Source of the DNA: Burkholderia gladioli | Lineage (GTDB): Bacteria > Pseudomonadota > Gammaproteobacteria > Burkholderiales > Burkholderiaceae | Direction: 5' to 3' | DNA: 64,000 nt | Assembly (NCBI RefSeq): GCF_000959725.1 | Contig: NZ_CP009323.1 | Span: 4,588,001-4,652,000 of the forward strand | Shown: positions 53,362 through 62,765 of the stretch, piece by piece | How the letters are laid out: each line of letters starts with the position of its first letter | Numbering within the stretch: the stretch's first letter is position 1 | Notes under the pieces: model-generated | Seen by the model: the letters and a program-made list of their open reading frames with translations, nothing else | Told to the model about the DNA's origin: nothing | The model's database searches: none | Program-made: the position numbers and the translations under genes

Positions 53362-53847
53362 GGAGCCCTCGAGAAATTATCCAGTTTGCCTTGAAGTGCA
53401 AACAATGCCGCGCCTGCGAGTTGCCTTAAACGGTCAAACTGAGCCGACCTTGATCGGCGAACCGCAATAACCATCGGTCACTGGTCGCCATCGCGCATCT
53501 TGGAACATTGATAGAGAAATCGCCCGACCGGCAAGCGCCTTAGCGCGGCTGACACTGTCGGCGCGCTGTTCGGACTGGGGCGAACCCGCCCTGGGTTTCC
53601 GTGCATTGTCGAATTCCGGCGAAGCGGTCGGAATGCTGCTGGAAGAAATGGGCAACGAAGCCGCCGCTGGCTGTCGCGTGTCCGGGATCCACTGTTGTCT
53701 CATACCGGTCGCATGCCGAGACCCGACGTTACAAAGCACATAAAGTCTGGCTACACTCCAATAAAGCCGACGGTACGCAGACATGGACCGGCATGCAGTT
53801 TTTGTCATGTCCGTCGAACTATACCGGTCGCCAAGAGCATTGATGAG
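53362..53847. other. 486-bp gap, no recognisable gene
   Basis: Between the chemoreceptor start and the FAH stop. Open frames on both strands (for example 53434-53808 minus) lack family motifs and ribosome sites. I see no terminator with a clear U-tract. Confidence 0.45.
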
Positions 53848-54723
53848 TCAGGGCCGCGTGTTTCTTTCCTCATCGACAACGCGGTTGCGCAGTAGGCCGA
53901 CTCCTTCGATCTCGATTTCGCAAACGTCCCCGGGTTTCATCCACACCTGTGGATCGCGAGCAAGTCCGACACCCGACGGCGTACCGGAGATAATGATGTC
54001 GCCTGGCTGCAATTCAACCGCTTCCGAACAGGCAGCGATGAGAGTCGCGACATCAAAAATCATGTCAGCGGTATTCGCGTCCTGCATCGTCACTCCGTTC
54101 AGCCGGCAGCTGATCCGCAGCCCCTTTGCACCTGCGGGTAACTCATCGGCGGTGACGAGCTCCGGGCCGAAAGCGCCACTAGAGTCGAAGGTCTTGCCGA
54201 TTGTCCACTGATTGGTGCGCAGTTGAAAATCGCGGATGGAGCCTTCGTTGAACACTGAATAACCCGCCACGTGATCGAGCGCCGCCTCTTTGGAGATATA
54301 TCGCCCAGCCTTGCCGACTACCACGACGAGCTCGGCCTCGTAATCAAATTGCGTCGATACATGCGGCCGCACAATCGGCTCGTCGTGCGCGACCCACGAC
54401 GATGGATACCGGCTGAAAATGACCGGGTATTTCGGCGGCGCAAAGTTGCTCTCTGCTGCGTGGTCGATATAGTTCAGCCCGATCGCGAAGACTTTCGATG
54501 GGGTACTTATTGGCGGCAAGTATCGCAGCCCATGGGTCGAGACAGTCACGCCGCGACGCTCCAGCGCCTGCCGTGCGGCTTGCATGCCGGCGCTCTCCAT
54601 GTGCAGCAATGCGTCCAGCGAATCGGGCAGGCCTGCGGCGGTCAGGTTCACGATTGTATCTGCATCGATACGTGCGCCGATTGCCGGTCGTCCATTGACA
54701 TCAAGGAATGCTACAAGTCTCAC
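53848..54723 (-). CDS. fumarylacetoacetate-hydrolase-family protein (module 2)
   Basis: FAH-family C-C hydrolase, 291 aa. GTG 54723 with GGAG six nt upstream sets the start; the frame stays open for 240 codons upstream only as a shadow of the VOC gene. Metal ligands appear in FDYEAELVVVVGK (Glu, Glu) and SVFNEGSIRDFQ, where the usual Asp is Glu (FNEGS against FNDGS in module 1), a change that may weaken or alter metal binding. Other blocks (AIGLNYIDHAAESNF, IISGTPSGVGLARDP) match module 1 in order. It is last in a three-gene operon after VOC and hydroxylase genes. Confidence 0.87.
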   Translation of the reverse strand: MRLVAFLDVNGRPAIGARIDADTIVNLTAAGLPDSLDALLHMESAGMQAARQALERRGVTVSTHGLRYLPPISTPSKVFAIGLNYIDHAAESNFAPPKYPVIFSRYPSSWVAHDEPIVRPHVSTQFDYEAELVVVVGKAGRYISKEAALDHVAGYSVFNEGSIRDFQLRTNQWTIGKTFDSSGAFGPELVTADELPAGAKGLRISCRLNGVTMQDANTADMIFDVATLIAACSEAVELQPGDIIISGTPSGVGLARDPQVWMKPGDVCEIEIEGVGLLRNRVVDEERNTRP

Positions 54724-54733
54724 ATTGTCTCCT

Positions 54734-55684
54734 TCAGGTCGCAGCCTGCTCAAAGTTGGTAAAGAAGTAGTCCGGGACGGCGGGGCCCCAGACATACAGG
54801 GAATCCTCGGGCGCATGGTTCGCAGATGGCCAGTCGATGTCGTTCGGCACATAGTCAATATCGAACGAGTATTCTGCGAAGCTGCCCCACGGATCGCGGA
54901 CGTAGTAAAAGTAGTTGGAGCCCAGCACGTGTCGGCCGACGCCCCATCCCTCGAGGTAGCCAGCATTACGCATCTGTTCACTACCGGCTCCGACTTCATC
55001 AATGCTGCCCACATCCCAGCTGGAGTGGTGCAAACCAGGCGCCGTCGACTTCGCAAACGCGACGAGGTGATGATCGGAACCGTGTTGGCCGTGCAGAAAC
55101 GCAACAAGATCCCCTGAACGGTCGGACAGTCGCATGCCCAGCACGGCTTCGCAAAAGCTAACCATACGCAGCACGTCCGGACTGAAGAGAAGAATGTGAG
55201 ACAGCCTGCGCGGGCGTACCGGAGCGACGGTGCCACGCGACGGAGCAGCTCCGCGACCGCGGGTGACGGGTCGCGCGGGCGTCGGCTGACTTTTCTCGTC
55301 CGGCGACACCTTGTCGACAACCAACAGTCGCATGAGCGTGCCGTCCGGGCTGCGCAACCAGATGCCAGCGCCATCTGACAAACGATGTGGAGCGGCCTCC
55401 AGACCGTGATATGTGATGCGCGAACGAAAGGCCTCCAGGTCCTGAGCAAAGATCCCGAAGCTCACATACTCAAGCCGTTTGCGTTCCGCATTGAGATGGA
55501 CCGACGCCCAGCGGTGCGAATGGCCATACGTATATAAATCGAGACGATCGTCATGTCTTCGCACGTCGAGGCCAAAAGTTGTATAAAACCGCTCAGCTTC
55601 GCCCAAATCGGGAACCGAGAAAACGAACTCGTGAACGGAATGAACGCCAATGGTATTCGGCCGGCGGCCTGTTTGCGTCGTCAT
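54734..55684 (-). CDS. VOC-superfamily extradiol-type dioxygenase (module 2)
   Basis: Paralogue of the protein at 12252-13193, 316 aa from ATG 55684 (GGGGAAG upstream). The putative metal ligands His163 (RLSHILL), His219/His220 (LHHSSWDV) and Glu271 (SFAEYS) fall at the same residue numbers as in module 1, and the RHVLGSNYFYYVRDPWG tail is shared. The N-terminal domain is much more divergent (VHEFVFSVPDLGEAERFYT). It lies 10 nt before the FAH gene and 13 nt after the hydroxylase gene, so the three are tightly coupled. Likely ring-cleavage enzyme acting on the hydroxylase product. Confidence 0.82.
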   Translation of the reverse strand: MTTQTGRRPNTIGVHSVHEFVFSVPDLGEAERFYTTFGLDVRRHDDRLDLYTYGHSHRWASVHLNAERKRLEYVSFGIFAQDLEAFRSRITYHGLEAAPHRLSDGAGIWLRSPDGTLMRLLVVDKVSPDEKSQPTPARPVTRGRGAAPSRGTVAPVRPRRLSHILLFSPDVLRMVSFCEAVLGMRLSDRSGDLVAFLHGQHGSDHHLVAFAKSTAPGLHHSSWDVGSIDEVGAGSEQMRNAGYLEGWGVGRHVLGSNYFYYVRDPWGSFAEYSFDIDYVPNDIDWPSANHAPEDSLYVWGPAVPDYFFTNFEQAAT

Positions 55685-55697
55685 AGGCTTCCCCTTC

Positions 55698-57317
55698 TCA
55701 ATCTGCAGCGAAGCCGGCCACCGTTCTGATCGTCGCCATTGCTGGCTGTGCATCGCCACGCCATGCAACGTGCTGATCGGGGCGGATCAGCGTAAAACGG
55801 GCCGGGTAGAGGTTCGCAATGCCGCCCTCCGGAGGTTGGATGACCTTTAACGGCAACCCGCAATCTGTCGCATCCGAAACGACTGATGCAACTTCCTCTT
55901 TGCTCGCCCTGGTCGACGCAAGCAATGTAAATCCGCTGCCGAAGTGGTCGTAGAGGGAACTGCCGTCGTGCAACCACGCGTGTGGTGCGAGCGCGCCTGG
56001 CCGCGACGAAGCCACATAGTTGATGAAGTCCTTCTCCGGCGAGGCGCTGCCATCTGGTATCACGATCGGCGAATCGTCATAGCGGTAGCCAAGCACCACG
56101 CCCAAGGTGGAAAATTCCCGCATCTTCGCAGCGGTTATACGGCTGCCAATTTCACGGCGCACGCTCTCCCCCCTTTCACAGTCGGCCTCGATATCGTCCA
56201 TGACCAACTGGTTACCAAGCGTCGCGTGGTTAACTACGGCTTCGTCAAGCACCCACTGGTGCACCGGGCGCCGCTCGGCCTCATAGCTATCGAGAAGCGC
56301 GGGTCCGCCCCAACCTTGTAATACGGCGGCCAGCTTCCAGCCAAGATCGACGCTGTCCGCGACGCCCATATTCATCCCGTATCCCCCAAAGGGCGGATGC
56401 AAGTGACAGGCGTCCCCTGCCAGGAAAGCACGCCCCTTGCGGTATCGGTCGCCAAGCAGCTTGCTTGCGACCCACTCATCGCTAGACAACACTTCGTACG
56501 GCAGGTCAATGCCGGTGGCGGTGGCAATCATCGCACGCGCATCAGCACCCTCGATGGGTGCGCCCGACGAGACGTGGGTGGGCATGAAGAACCACGTATC
56601 ACCAACATCCATCGGTCCGATGAGACTCGGTGCATCGCGGTTTATCTGCCAATACATGATGGCCGGTCCCAGACCATGCGCATCAGCCAGTCCTGGTGCT
56701 CGAAATACAATGTTGTAATTCTTCGAGAGACCATATTGGCCTTCCATCCGCGTTCCAATGATATTTCGCACGAGACTGCGTGCGCCATCAGTCCCTACCA
56801 GGTAGTCCACGTCGACCACCACGTCGCGCTGCTGATCGAGGTCGTGCAGAATGGCAGTTACCACCTCATCGTCCTGCACAAACTCTCGCAGTTCGCAGCG
56901 GAACCGGATTTCAACGCCGGGCAACGACTGCGCGTGCGATCGCAGCACATCTTCAACCGTGTACTGCGGAATCCACTGGGCATGCTCCGAATAGAGCGGA
57001 TTGCGGCCAGGCGCACAGAACATTGCGTTCTCGTGCCGTGCCAGTTCGAACCCGGCTAGCCGCGTGCAGAATACGACGTTCGAAGGATAGTCGACGCCAA
57101 GCGGCGAGGCCGCCCGAAGCCGATCGGCAATACCCCAACGGCGCAGGTGTTCCCTGGTGCGCACGTTGGTGGTCTTGGCGCGAGGTGCATAGCCAACCCT
57201 ATCGTTCCGTTCAACGAGCAGACACGGAATACCTCTATGTCCCAGCTCGATTGCCATTGCCAGGCCGGCCGGGCCCGCCCCCACAATCAATACGCGCGGT
57301 TTTCCCAACTTACCCAC
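55698..57317 (-). CDS. FAD-dependent aromatic monooxygenase (MhpA/TetX-like)
   Basis: Flavoprotein hydroxylase, 539 aa. GTG 57317 with GGAGACTG upstream. FAD motif GAGPAGLAMAIELGHRG (13-29), second motif LVGTDGARSLVRN near 172, third motif GDACHLHPPFGGYGMN near 308 in standard form, unlike the altered GES version in the module 1 enzyme. A thioredoxin-like C-terminal domain ends the protein (GGIANLYPARFTLIRPDQH). It resembles MhpA and PgaE-type enzymes that hydroxylate phenols ortho to an existing hydroxyl, preparing a catechol for the extradiol enzyme encoded next. Divergent from a LysR gene. Confidence 0.88.
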   Translation of the reverse strand: MGKLGKPRVLIVGAGPAGLAMAIELGHRGIPCLLVERNDRVGYAPRAKTTNVRTREHLRRWGIADRLRAASPLGVDYPSNVVFCTRLAGFELARHENAMFCAPGRNPLYSEHAQWIPQYTVEDVLRSHAQSLPGVEIRFRCELREFVQDDEVVTAILHDLDQQRDVVVDVDYLVGTDGARSLVRNIIGTRMEGQYGLSKNYNIVFRAPGLADAHGLGPAIMYWQINRDAPSLIGPMDVGDTWFFMPTHVSSGAPIEGADARAMIATATGIDLPYEVLSSDEWVASKLLGDRYRKGRAFLAGDACHLHPPFGGYGMNMGVADSVDLGWKLAAVLQGWGGPALLDSYEAERRPVHQWVLDEAVVNHATLGNQLVMDDIEADCERGESVRREIGSRITAAKMREFSTLGVVLGYRYDDSPIVIPDGSASPEKDFINYVASSRPGALAPHAWLHDGSSLYDHFGSGFTLLASTRASKEEVASVVSDATDCGLPLKVIQPPEGGIANLYPARFTLIRPDQHVAWRGDAQPAMATIRTVAGFAAD

Positions 57318-57433
57318 GGCTCAGTCTCCTTCTACCCGTTCTTGAATCATGTATTGCTGCATCGTAGGGACTTCCACGCGATTCACAAAGATGGCAAAAT
57401 CGTCGAGGTGATATCAGAACTGAATCGGTGTCA

Positions 57434-58321
57434 ATGGTGAAACTGAACACGTTGCGGGACTTCATTGCTGTGGCTGAGCGTGGTGGGTTGCGGGCAGCCG
57501 CGCGGTTTCTTGGCCAACCACAACCTGCAATTTCCCGCAGCATTCGCGACCTGGAGAAAGAACTTGGGGTCGCGCTGTTCGAACGCCATGTCAAGGGCGT
57601 GCGGCTGACAACGGCCGGAAGCGCTTTCCTGCGGCGTGCCAACGTGGTCCGCAATGAGCTCCAGCGTGCCAGAGATGAAATCGAGCAGATGCGCGGCGAA
57701 ACGCACGGCCGTGTGACACTGTGCATGTCAACCGCGGCGCATCTTGGACTCTTGCCGGGCGTTCTGCGACCATTTCGCAGCCGCTACCCAGACATCAACC
57801 TTGAGATCATTGACGGAGTGTATCCGGTAGTGGAAGCGTCCCTCATGGATGGGACAGTCGACTGTTACATTGGACCGGCACCAGTAACGGTGCCAGGCGA
57901 ACTTCAGATCGAGAAATTGTTTGACAACAACAGGGTGATCATCGCCCGGCGGGGGCATCCGCTGGCCAAGGCGAGGTCACTGTGCGAACTGGTCGAAGCT
58001 GAATGGATAACGACATCCATCACGCACCGTGCCGAAGAGGAACTCGGTCCGTTGTTTGAAAAGCACGGGTTGCCTGCGCCGCGCCTGGCAATGCGGGCAC
58101 AGTCGGCGTTAACTTTCATGACTGCGCTGGCAAACTCGAACTTGTTGATGATGCTGCCGGTCCAGTGGATCAAGTATCCACCACTAAGCGAGTTGTTTGA
58201 AGAAATCAGGGTTGCAGAACCGTTGCATGCCCCTCCGGTTTGCATTGTCCAGCGCACCGGGCTACCGCTCACTCCGGCAACGGAGTATTTTTGTACACTG
58301 ATTCGTCGTATTGCGACGTGA
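57434..58321 (+). CDS. LysR-family regulator of module 2
   Basis: LysR activator, 295 aa. Winged helix at residues 1-60 (LRDFIAVAERGGLRAAARF, then QPQPAISRSIRDLEKELG), effector domain from about 90, with GTVDCYIGPAPVTVPGEL. ATG 57434 is used; the GTG two codons upstream is possible, and no strong ribosome site is visible. Divergent from the hydroxylase-VOC-FAH operon, 116 bp between starts; a TGATATCA palindrome (57409-57416) lies close to its own start. The 345 bases after it (58322-58666) hold no gene. Confidence 0.87.
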   Translation: MVKLNTLRDFIAVAERGGLRAAARFLGQPQPAISRSIRDLEKELGVALFERHVKGVRLTTAGSAFLRRANVVRNELQRARDEIEQMRGETHGRVTLCMSTAAHLGLLPGVLRPFRSRYPDINLEIIDGVYPVVEASLMDGTVDCYIGPAPVTVPGELQIEKLFDNNRVIIARRGHPLAKARSLCELVEAEWITTSITHRAEEELGPLFEKHGLPAPRLAMRAQSALTFMTALANSNLLMMLPVQWIKYPPLSELFEEIRVAEPLHAPPVCIVQRTGLPLTPATEYFCTLIRRIAT

Positions 58322-58666
58322 CCGAACCGCATTGCTGGCGTGTGTGTAATTGACGAGACTCACCCACCAGAACTCCACTTTGCGCAAAACCATCGCCGCC
58401 TGCCCGGCTGCCTGCGGATCGCCGACCTCCTGCCGGCTTGCTGGACGACGTCGGGAGCCATTCCTCATACGCACCTCCGAAACACCCCGTATTCCGGTGC
58501 ATATCTTTTGCGATCAACCGGACGCCGTCGTGAATTCATATGGTCGGCGTTAGCCAGGCGTCTTGCTCCATTGCCCATCGCCAACAACACTTTCCCAAAA
58601 GAAAACCTGGCGGCAGCGCTCCTTTTGCGGGACCGGCGTCAGCCCCGCCGCTTAACCTTTGAGACC

Positions 58667-60217
58667 TTAGTGCGCACCGGTTGCCTCACCGGCGCCTCCC
58701 CTGACTGAACGCGTGATCCAGATAAGCGGAATGATGAGCAGAAAAATTACAGCCGAGGCGAAAAAGATATCGTTCAGGCCCATCATCGCAGCCTCACTCG
58801 TGACGGTGAGGTCGAACAGCGCGTGCGCCGACTGTGAATTCATATGGAGCAGCGACTGTGTTGAATCGATCTGCCCGGTGAACAGCGGATTATTGATCGA
58901 GGCCTGCTCTGTCAGCCTTTCATGATGCAACACTGTGCGGTTGTTCCATTCGTTGCCCGCCATGGAAGTCCCGATCGCGCCACAGAACACGCGTACAAAG
59001 TTCGATAGGCCTGCCGCCGCTGGAATCCGGCTGGGCGGTTGTCCGGAAAGTATTATTGCAGTTAGCGGCACGAAGAAGAGGGCCGTCGGGATTCCCTGAA
59101 GGAGCGTCGGAATCACCAGGTGCCACGTGTCTATTTCGATCACGTACTTTGATCGCATATAGAAAACTACCGAGAAACCGATAAACGACATTGTCGCAAT
59201 GACGCGCGCGTCGGTTCGCGGAAGCACCCGACTCATAACAGGCGCAAGCAGCACTGCGAAAATCCCGAGAGGTGCCGTCACGAGGCCGGCGTCGAGAGAG
59301 CGATAGTTAAGATATTCCTGCATCCATTGCGGCATGAGAACCAGATTGCCGAAGAAGACAGCGTACGCGACTGAAATCGCGACCGTCCCGCCGAGAAAGT
59401 TGCGCTGTGCAAAGAGCTTGATATCGACGATTGGATTCTCGTCTGTCAGTTCCCAAACGAGGAAGAACGCGAAGCTGACAAGTGCCGTGATACCCAAAAG
59501 TACGATCGTTGACGACGAGAACCAGTCTAGGTCTCTACCTTTGTCAAGCATGATCTGCAGGGAGGCGACCCAGGCGATCAGAAGCCCGAGTCCAACGAGG
59601 TCGATAGGCGGCTTGCGTGTGGCCGACTCGCGGCTACGATAAATCATCCACGTGACGGCCGCCGCGAAGATCCCCACCGGAATGTTGATGTAAAAGATCC
59701 ACGACCAGCTATAACTGTCTGTAATCCATCCGCCCAGAGCAGGACCGGCGATCGGACCAACAGTCGCGGTCATCGCCCACAGCGAGAGGGCTGTCGACGC
59801 CTTCTGCTTCGGATATGAGCCTAGCAGAATGGCTTGAGACAGCGGAATCAGCGGACCCGCCACGGCACCCTGGCAGATGCGCGCGACCAGCAAAATCGGA
59901 AGACTCGGGGCAACGCCGCATACCCAGGACGCAAATACAAAACTTAGGATGGCGCCAACGAACAGTCTTACCTGTCCGAAGCGCTGCGTGAGCCATCCGG
60001 TCAGCGGAATCGACACGGCATTAGCTGCGCCGAATACAGTTATAACCCACGTGCCTTCATCGACAGACACACCGAGATTGCCCGAGATGGTTGGAATGGC
60101 CACGTTCGCGATCGAGGAGTCGAGCACGTTCATGAATGTGGCCAACGCAACGGCAATCGTCGCGAGAGCCAGACGGCCGCCTGTAAGAGGCGGAAGATCG
60201 ATATTCGGTTGATTCAT
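58667..60217 (-). CDS. DHA2-family multidrug MFS transporter (EmrB/QacA type)
   Basis: Drug:H+ antiporter with 14 predicted membrane segments, 516 aa. Segment 1 carries LDSSIANVAIPTISGNLG (the DHA2 D1 motif), loop 2-3 LTQRFGQVRLF, and motif C follows as GPIAGPALGGWITD. The DHAsub2 ending with long segment 14 (VIFLLIIPLIWITRSV) is normal. ATG 60217. Usually such proteins pair with an EmrA/HlyD adaptor and an outer-membrane lipoprotein; neither is encoded beside it here, so it may act alone at the inner membrane or borrow the RND duct. Possibly exports toxic aromatics from the neighbouring modules. Confidence 0.9.
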   Translation of the reverse strand: MNQPNIDLPPLTGGRLALATIAVALATFMNVLDSSIANVAIPTISGNLGVSVDEGTWVITVFGAANAVSIPLTGWLTQRFGQVRLFVGAILSFVFASWVCGVAPSLPILLVARICQGAVAGPLIPLSQAILLGSYPKQKASTALSLWAMTATVGPIAGPALGGWITDSYSWSWIFYINIPVGIFAAAVTWMIYRSRESATRKPPIDLVGLGLLIAWVASLQIMLDKGRDLDWFSSSTIVLLGITALVSFAFFLVWELTDENPIVDIKLFAQRNFLGGTVAISVAYAVFFGNLVLMPQWMQEYLNYRSLDAGLVTAPLGIFAVLLAPVMSRVLPRTDARVIATMSFIGFSVVFYMRSKYVIEIDTWHLVIPTLLQGIPTALFFVPLTAIILSGQPPSRIPAAAGLSNFVRVFCGAIGTSMAGNEWNNRTVLHHERLTEQASINNPLFTGQIDSTQSLLHMNSQSAHALFDLTVTSEAAMMGLNDIFFASAVIFLLIIPLIWITRSVRGGAGEATGAH

Positions 60218-60369
60218 GGGTTCACCGCGTATTTCGTGTTACTCGTTTGGAGTTTGGAAGTGCCCCGCTATGGCCCGGTTACGATGTCCGCAAACGGCCC
60301 GCGGCGTGCGCCGGTCCATTTGTCTCGTGCCGGAATAGACAGGCCAGGCAACAACATTGGACTGGAGAA

Positions 60370-60398
60370 GTTATATAAATAATTGCCATGTCATCCAA
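60370..60398 (-). promoter_or_regulatory. candidate sigma70 promoter of the DHA2 transporter gene
   Basis: Minus-strand TTGGAT (60398-60393) and TATAAC (60375-60370) are 17 nt apart, 153 bp upstream of the start. The A/T-rich patch stands out from its surroundings. The rest of the 60218-60763 gap has no gene I can support. Confidence 0.5.
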
Positions 60399-60763
60399 TT
60401 TAACCACTAGTTGACAGTCATCTACGACGCGACTTGCCTGCACCAAACAGGCCCCCTTTTCCCGTATACCGCTAGAACCAAGGGCCCAACCTCAGCTCGC
60501 GTCTGCCAGCGCGCGCTTGGACTCAACGACCTTCTCAACTGCGAAATAACACGCTAGTCAATGCTATAGCTATCATAGCCTAGGCAAGTTTATTTGCGCA
60601 TTGACCGTCTCGGAAATGCTGAAGCAGGCTGATCCGAAGGCCTGCGCTTCGGTCTCCAGCCGGGACCTACTTCCGACGCGACGCCAGCTCAGAAGGCCTG
60701 GACTTCCGCCGATGCACCAATGCACCGAACGCCGGGTCTCCAGCCGACTACAACAAACTCAAT

Positions 60764-61828
60764 TCAGTAATCGAGGGCTTCTTCCCGCCACAATCCCAGT
60801 GCCTTCTGCGCCGGCCGATCAGAGAAGCTGAACAGCACAGCCGGTTCAACCGCGTGATGCGAGGTGACGCTCCAGGATGGCGCGACAAAGACATCGCCGG
60901 CCTGCCAGCGGATGCACTCACCGCTTATCGAACTGAACCCGCGGCCTTCGCGGACGCAATAAACTGTTGAATCGGTGGAGCGATAGGGAGCTCCAGTGAA
61001 TCGCGCGGGCAACTGCTGCATGAATGCCGCGATGGTCGGCAGCGGATAACCACCGGTGGCGGGATTGGCATACTGAAGCTTTATGCCGTGGCGCGGATCC
61101 AGGCTGCCGCTTGCATGCAATCGCTGAAGGACGTCCTTTACCCTCGAGTAGGGGTAATGAAAAACCGGGGAAGCCGCGCCTTGCGGGACGTACTCCACCG
61201 GAAGCAGGTTCGATCCGTAACGCGCCAGCGCGTCACCAGTCAATCGCTCAACCTTCTGTGTTTCACCCGCCGGGTAGGCCTCGGCAAAGCTCGCGTCGAA
61301 GAGGTTGACCATGGGAACGTCCAGACCGTCAAGCCATATCACGGGGTCATCCCCGAGATTCCCATGGTCATGAAACGTCCAGGATGGCGTGAGAATGAAA
61401 TCACCTGGCGACATCGGTATTCGTTCGCCACTTACTGACGTGTACCCGCCTCCACCTTCGATGATCAGGCGCAAGGCCGCCGCTGCGTGTCGGTGAGTCG
61501 GCGCAACTTCGCCTGGAAGAATTAGCTGAAGCCCGGCGTACAGACTCTGAGTAATCTGTGAGATACCGCGAATCCCCGGATTTTCCAGCACCAGCACTCT
61601 GCGCTCTGCTTCCTTCGCGGTGATGAGCTTCCCAGCACTCAGGAGCAGTTCCCGCATGACTGAATAGTCCCACTTGTAGGGTACACAGTACGGTCGCGGC
61701 TCAGGCGTCACGAGTTGGGACATCACGGCCCACAACGGAGCGGAGTTCGCGTTGTCGAGTTGGTCGTACAGCGCAAGGCGTTCAGCGCTGTCCCCGCATG
61801 TTGCAGACTGAAGGGAAGACGTTGCCAT
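60764..61828 (-). CDS. gentisate 1,2-dioxygenase
   Basis: Fe(II) ring-cleavage enzyme of the bicupin family, 354 aa, opening gentisate to maleylpyruvate. The first cupin holds the metal site: His112 and His114 in VAPTHRHAAAALRLI, with a third ligand in FHDHGN (153-157). The second cupin (SWSVTSHHAVEPAVLFSFS) is near the C-terminus. YANPATGGYPLPTIAAFMQ is a typical gentisate-dioxygenase block. Start ATG 61828, 3 nt after the FAH stop. It is third in an operon with the 3-hydroxybenzoate hydroxylase and FAH genes. Close relatives act on salicylate or 1-hydroxy-2-naphthoate, but the neighbours support gentisate. Confidence 0.9.
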   Translation of the reverse strand: MATSSLQSATCGDSAERLALYDQLDNANSAPLWAVMSQLVTPEPRPYCVPYKWDYSVMRELLLSAGKLITAKEAERRVLVLENPGIRGISQITQSLYAGLQLILPGEVAPTHRHAAAALRLIIEGGGGYTSVSGERIPMSPGDFILTPSWTFHDHGNLGDDPVIWLDGLDVPMVNLFDASFAEAYPAGETQKVERLTGDALARYGSNLLPVEYVPQGAASPVFHYPYSRVKDVLQRLHASGSLDPRHGIKLQYANPATGGYPLPTIAAFMQQLPARFTGAPYRSTDSTVYCVREGRGFSSISGECIRWQAGDVFVAPSWSVTSHHAVEPAVLFSFSDRPAQKALGLWREEALDY

Positions 61829-61831
61829 GAC

Positions 61832-62701
61832 TCAACCCTCCTGAACACTGCATCGCACATCGACTTCCATCGAGCCGATCCCCTCGAATTCTGCAAACAT
61901 GGAGTCGCCCGGCCGGATCGATGCAACGCCTTCTGGTGTCCCGGTGATGATCACGTCACCGGGTAGCAAAGTGTAATAAGAGGAAGCAAATTCGATCAGT
62001 TCGCTAACACCAAGAATCAGTTCACTTGTGTTGGACCGCTGACGAATCTCACCATTGACGGAAATGGAGAAGCTGAGATTGCTCGGGTCTGGAAGTTCGT
62101 CGCTCGTCACAAGCCACGGCCCTAGCACAGTATAAGAGTCCGGAGACTTCCGGAAACTTCGCTCTTCCGGTCCGCGGATCGTGATATCGAGACCGATGCA
62201 ATACCCCGCAACGAATTTGAGTGCATCGACCTTGGACACGTTGGCTGCTTTCTTGCCAATGATGACGGCGAGTTCCACCTCATGGTCGTTACGACGGTCA
62301 AGCTTTCGAAGCGCAACCCCTTCAGACGGGCCAACGAGCGAACTCGTCGCCTTAAGAAAGAGACCGGCGCGTTGGATGTGATTGATCTGATTGTCGTGAT
62401 GCAGATTAGGATCGCAGAGAACCTCCTTGAGATGCTTCTGGTAATTTACTGGTGCGGCCACAATCTTTCCAGGATTCGCGACGGGGCTGAGAAGGGCCAC
62501 ATCCGATAGTGGAACAGTACGTGCGCGCGGCGCCAGTTCCGTCACAGCGCTGCGGATCAGATCGAGATTAGCGATCAGTACGTCATACCGGGGAAAAGGA
62601 TAGTCAGCCGGACGTAGCACTTTGAGTGCTTGCGTCACGTCCCGAACTACATTGCCTTCAACGAGGCCGAGACAATTTTCGTTAAAGCGACAGATCTTCA
62701 T
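61832..62701 (-). CDS. FAH-family fumarylpyruvate or maleylpyruvate hydrolase
   Basis: C-C hydrolase, 289 aa, finishing the gentisate pathway by splitting fumarylpyruvate (or maleylpyruvate) into pyruvate and a C4 dicarboxylate. ATG 62701 with AGG upstream is preferred to the longer frame from 62863, which enters the hydroxylase gene. Metal ligands lie in DHEVELAVIIGK (Glu, Glu) and GYCIGLDITIRG (Asp). It sits between hydroxylase and dioxygenase genes. No glutathione-dependent maleylpyruvate isomerase is encoded in the window, so it either uses maleylpyruvate directly or the isomerase gene lies beyond the right edge. Confidence 0.85.
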   Translation of the reverse strand: MKICRFNENCLGLVEGNVVRDVTQALKVLRPADYPFPRYDVLIANLDLIRSAVTELAPRARTVPLSDVALLSPVANPGKIVAAPVNYQKHLKEVLCDPNLHHDNQINHIQRAGLFLKATSSLVGPSEGVALRKLDRRNDHEVELAVIIGKKAANVSKVDALKFVAGYCIGLDITIRGPEERSFRKSPDSYTVLGPWLVTSDELPDPSNLSFSISVNGEIRQRSNTSELILGVSELIEFASSYYTLLPGDVIITGTPEGVASIRPGDSMFAEFEGIGSMEVDVRCSVQEG

Positions 62702-62765
62702 AGTTAGCCTGGAAAAGTTCGAGAAGCGGCGGATCGCGCGGTGGCCAGGTTTTTCTTGGGCCACG

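Noticed and set aside
54724..55449. Upstream extension of the module 2 FAH frame
   Set aside because: It overlaps the VOC gene, whereas GTG 54723 has a good ribosome site and begins at the family's normal N-terminus.
57409..57416. TGATATCA palindrome as the operator of module 2
   Set aside because: Eight bases is too short and its place next to the LysR start does not suit a LysR activation site; mentioned only in the gene entry.
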